DNA of 64,000 bases from Tritonibacter horizontis (GTDB taxonomy: Bacteria > Pseudomonadota > Alphaproteobacteria > Rhodobacterales > Rhodobacteraceae): assembly GCF_001518015.1 (NCBI RefSeq), contig NZ_LPUY01000038.1, forward strand, positions 28,470 through 92,469, given 5' to 3'. Positions 63,910-64,000 of this stretch are shown in pieces (positions within the stretch are counted from its first letter, which is position 1; the number at the start of each line of letters is the position of its first letter). Made by a program: the position numbers and the translations under genes. Below the pieces are notes generated by a model, which worked only from the letters and a program-made list of their open reading frames with translations, searched no databases and was not told where the DNA came from.

Positions 63910-64000
63910 TTCGGTCTTTCGTCCTGGCGGGGAGGTCTGGTTTGGTGACGGTCGGCGGAGCGGGGCGGGGTGAACAGCGGAATCGCGGCGAGGGCGGGAG
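63910..64000. other. Right-edge sequence upstream of the dynamin-like gene
   Basis: The last 91 bases contain no stop codon in any minus-strand frame, so they may belong to the end of another gene of the same operon, or to its leader. Too short to decide. Confidence 0.4.

Noticed and set aside
62782..63948. 388-codon open frame opposite the dynamin-like gene
   Set aside because: Shadow frame; the minus-strand protein has ordered G1-G4 motifs.

Overview
The window is a GC-rich chromosomal segment from an alphaproteobacterium, most likely a Rhodobacterales (Roseobacter-group) species. The evidence is gene content and order: a small membrane-anchored protein between glyQ and glyS followed by a PPDK-type gene, folB-folP-glmM, a DUF2244 protein behind ctaD, nadABC, and a LIV-type transporter embedded in a CoA-dependent aromatic degradation operon. 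I see no complete mobile element, CRISPR array or rRNA. There is one tRNA-Leu(GAG) with an integrase-like remnant beside it.

Layout. 1-9.9 kb (+): end of glyQ, small membrane protein, glyS, a strong terminator, a PPDK-like enzyme, a secreted cell-wall hydrolase, folB-folP and glmM. 10-19.3 kb: an EamA exporter and ilvC (-), divergent from two coupled Lrp/AsnC regulators and a class V aminotransferase (+), then a ubiquinone-type hydroxylase, a small membrane protein, a HAD phosphatase, a GntR regulator and a membrane glycosyltransferase. 19.4-26.9 kb: carA, a YqeY protein, DUF2244 and ctaD, a HIT protein, lipB and a peptidoglycan-binding exported protein. 27.0-31.3 kb: tRNA-Leu, the integrase remnant, and a two-gene unit of a periplasmic binding protein with a GGDEF-EAL membrane protein. 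31.4-35 kb (-): a YnjBCD-like ABC importer. 35.3-38.8 kb (+): nadA-nadB-nadC.

39.2-51.7 kb (+) is one tightly coupled 13-gene operon. It reads as the aerobic CoA-dependent pathway for 2-aminobenzoate (anthranilate): a two-domain flavin monooxygenase/reductase, SDR, MarR regulator, enoyl-CoA hydratase, acyl-CoA dehydrogenase, aryl-CoA ligase, five LIV-type transporter genes, a thioesterase and a RidA-like protein. Its promoter carries a perfect 18-bp palindrome over the -10/start region, a natural MarR operator. The RidA-like protein lacks the family's substrate-carboxylate arginine, which fits a CoA-thioester enamine substrate.

51.8-59.5 kb: a zinc-free quinone-reductase-like MDR (-), a second GGDEF-EAL protein (+), and a polar amino-acid ABC transporter operon ending in a DDAH-like enzyme (-). 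59.7-64.0 kb (-): four coupled genes encoding a large dynamin-like GTPase, a smaller GTPase, a Roadblock-like small protein and an unrecognised protein. This last operon is the best candidate for an undescribed system and is cut by, or close to, the right edge.
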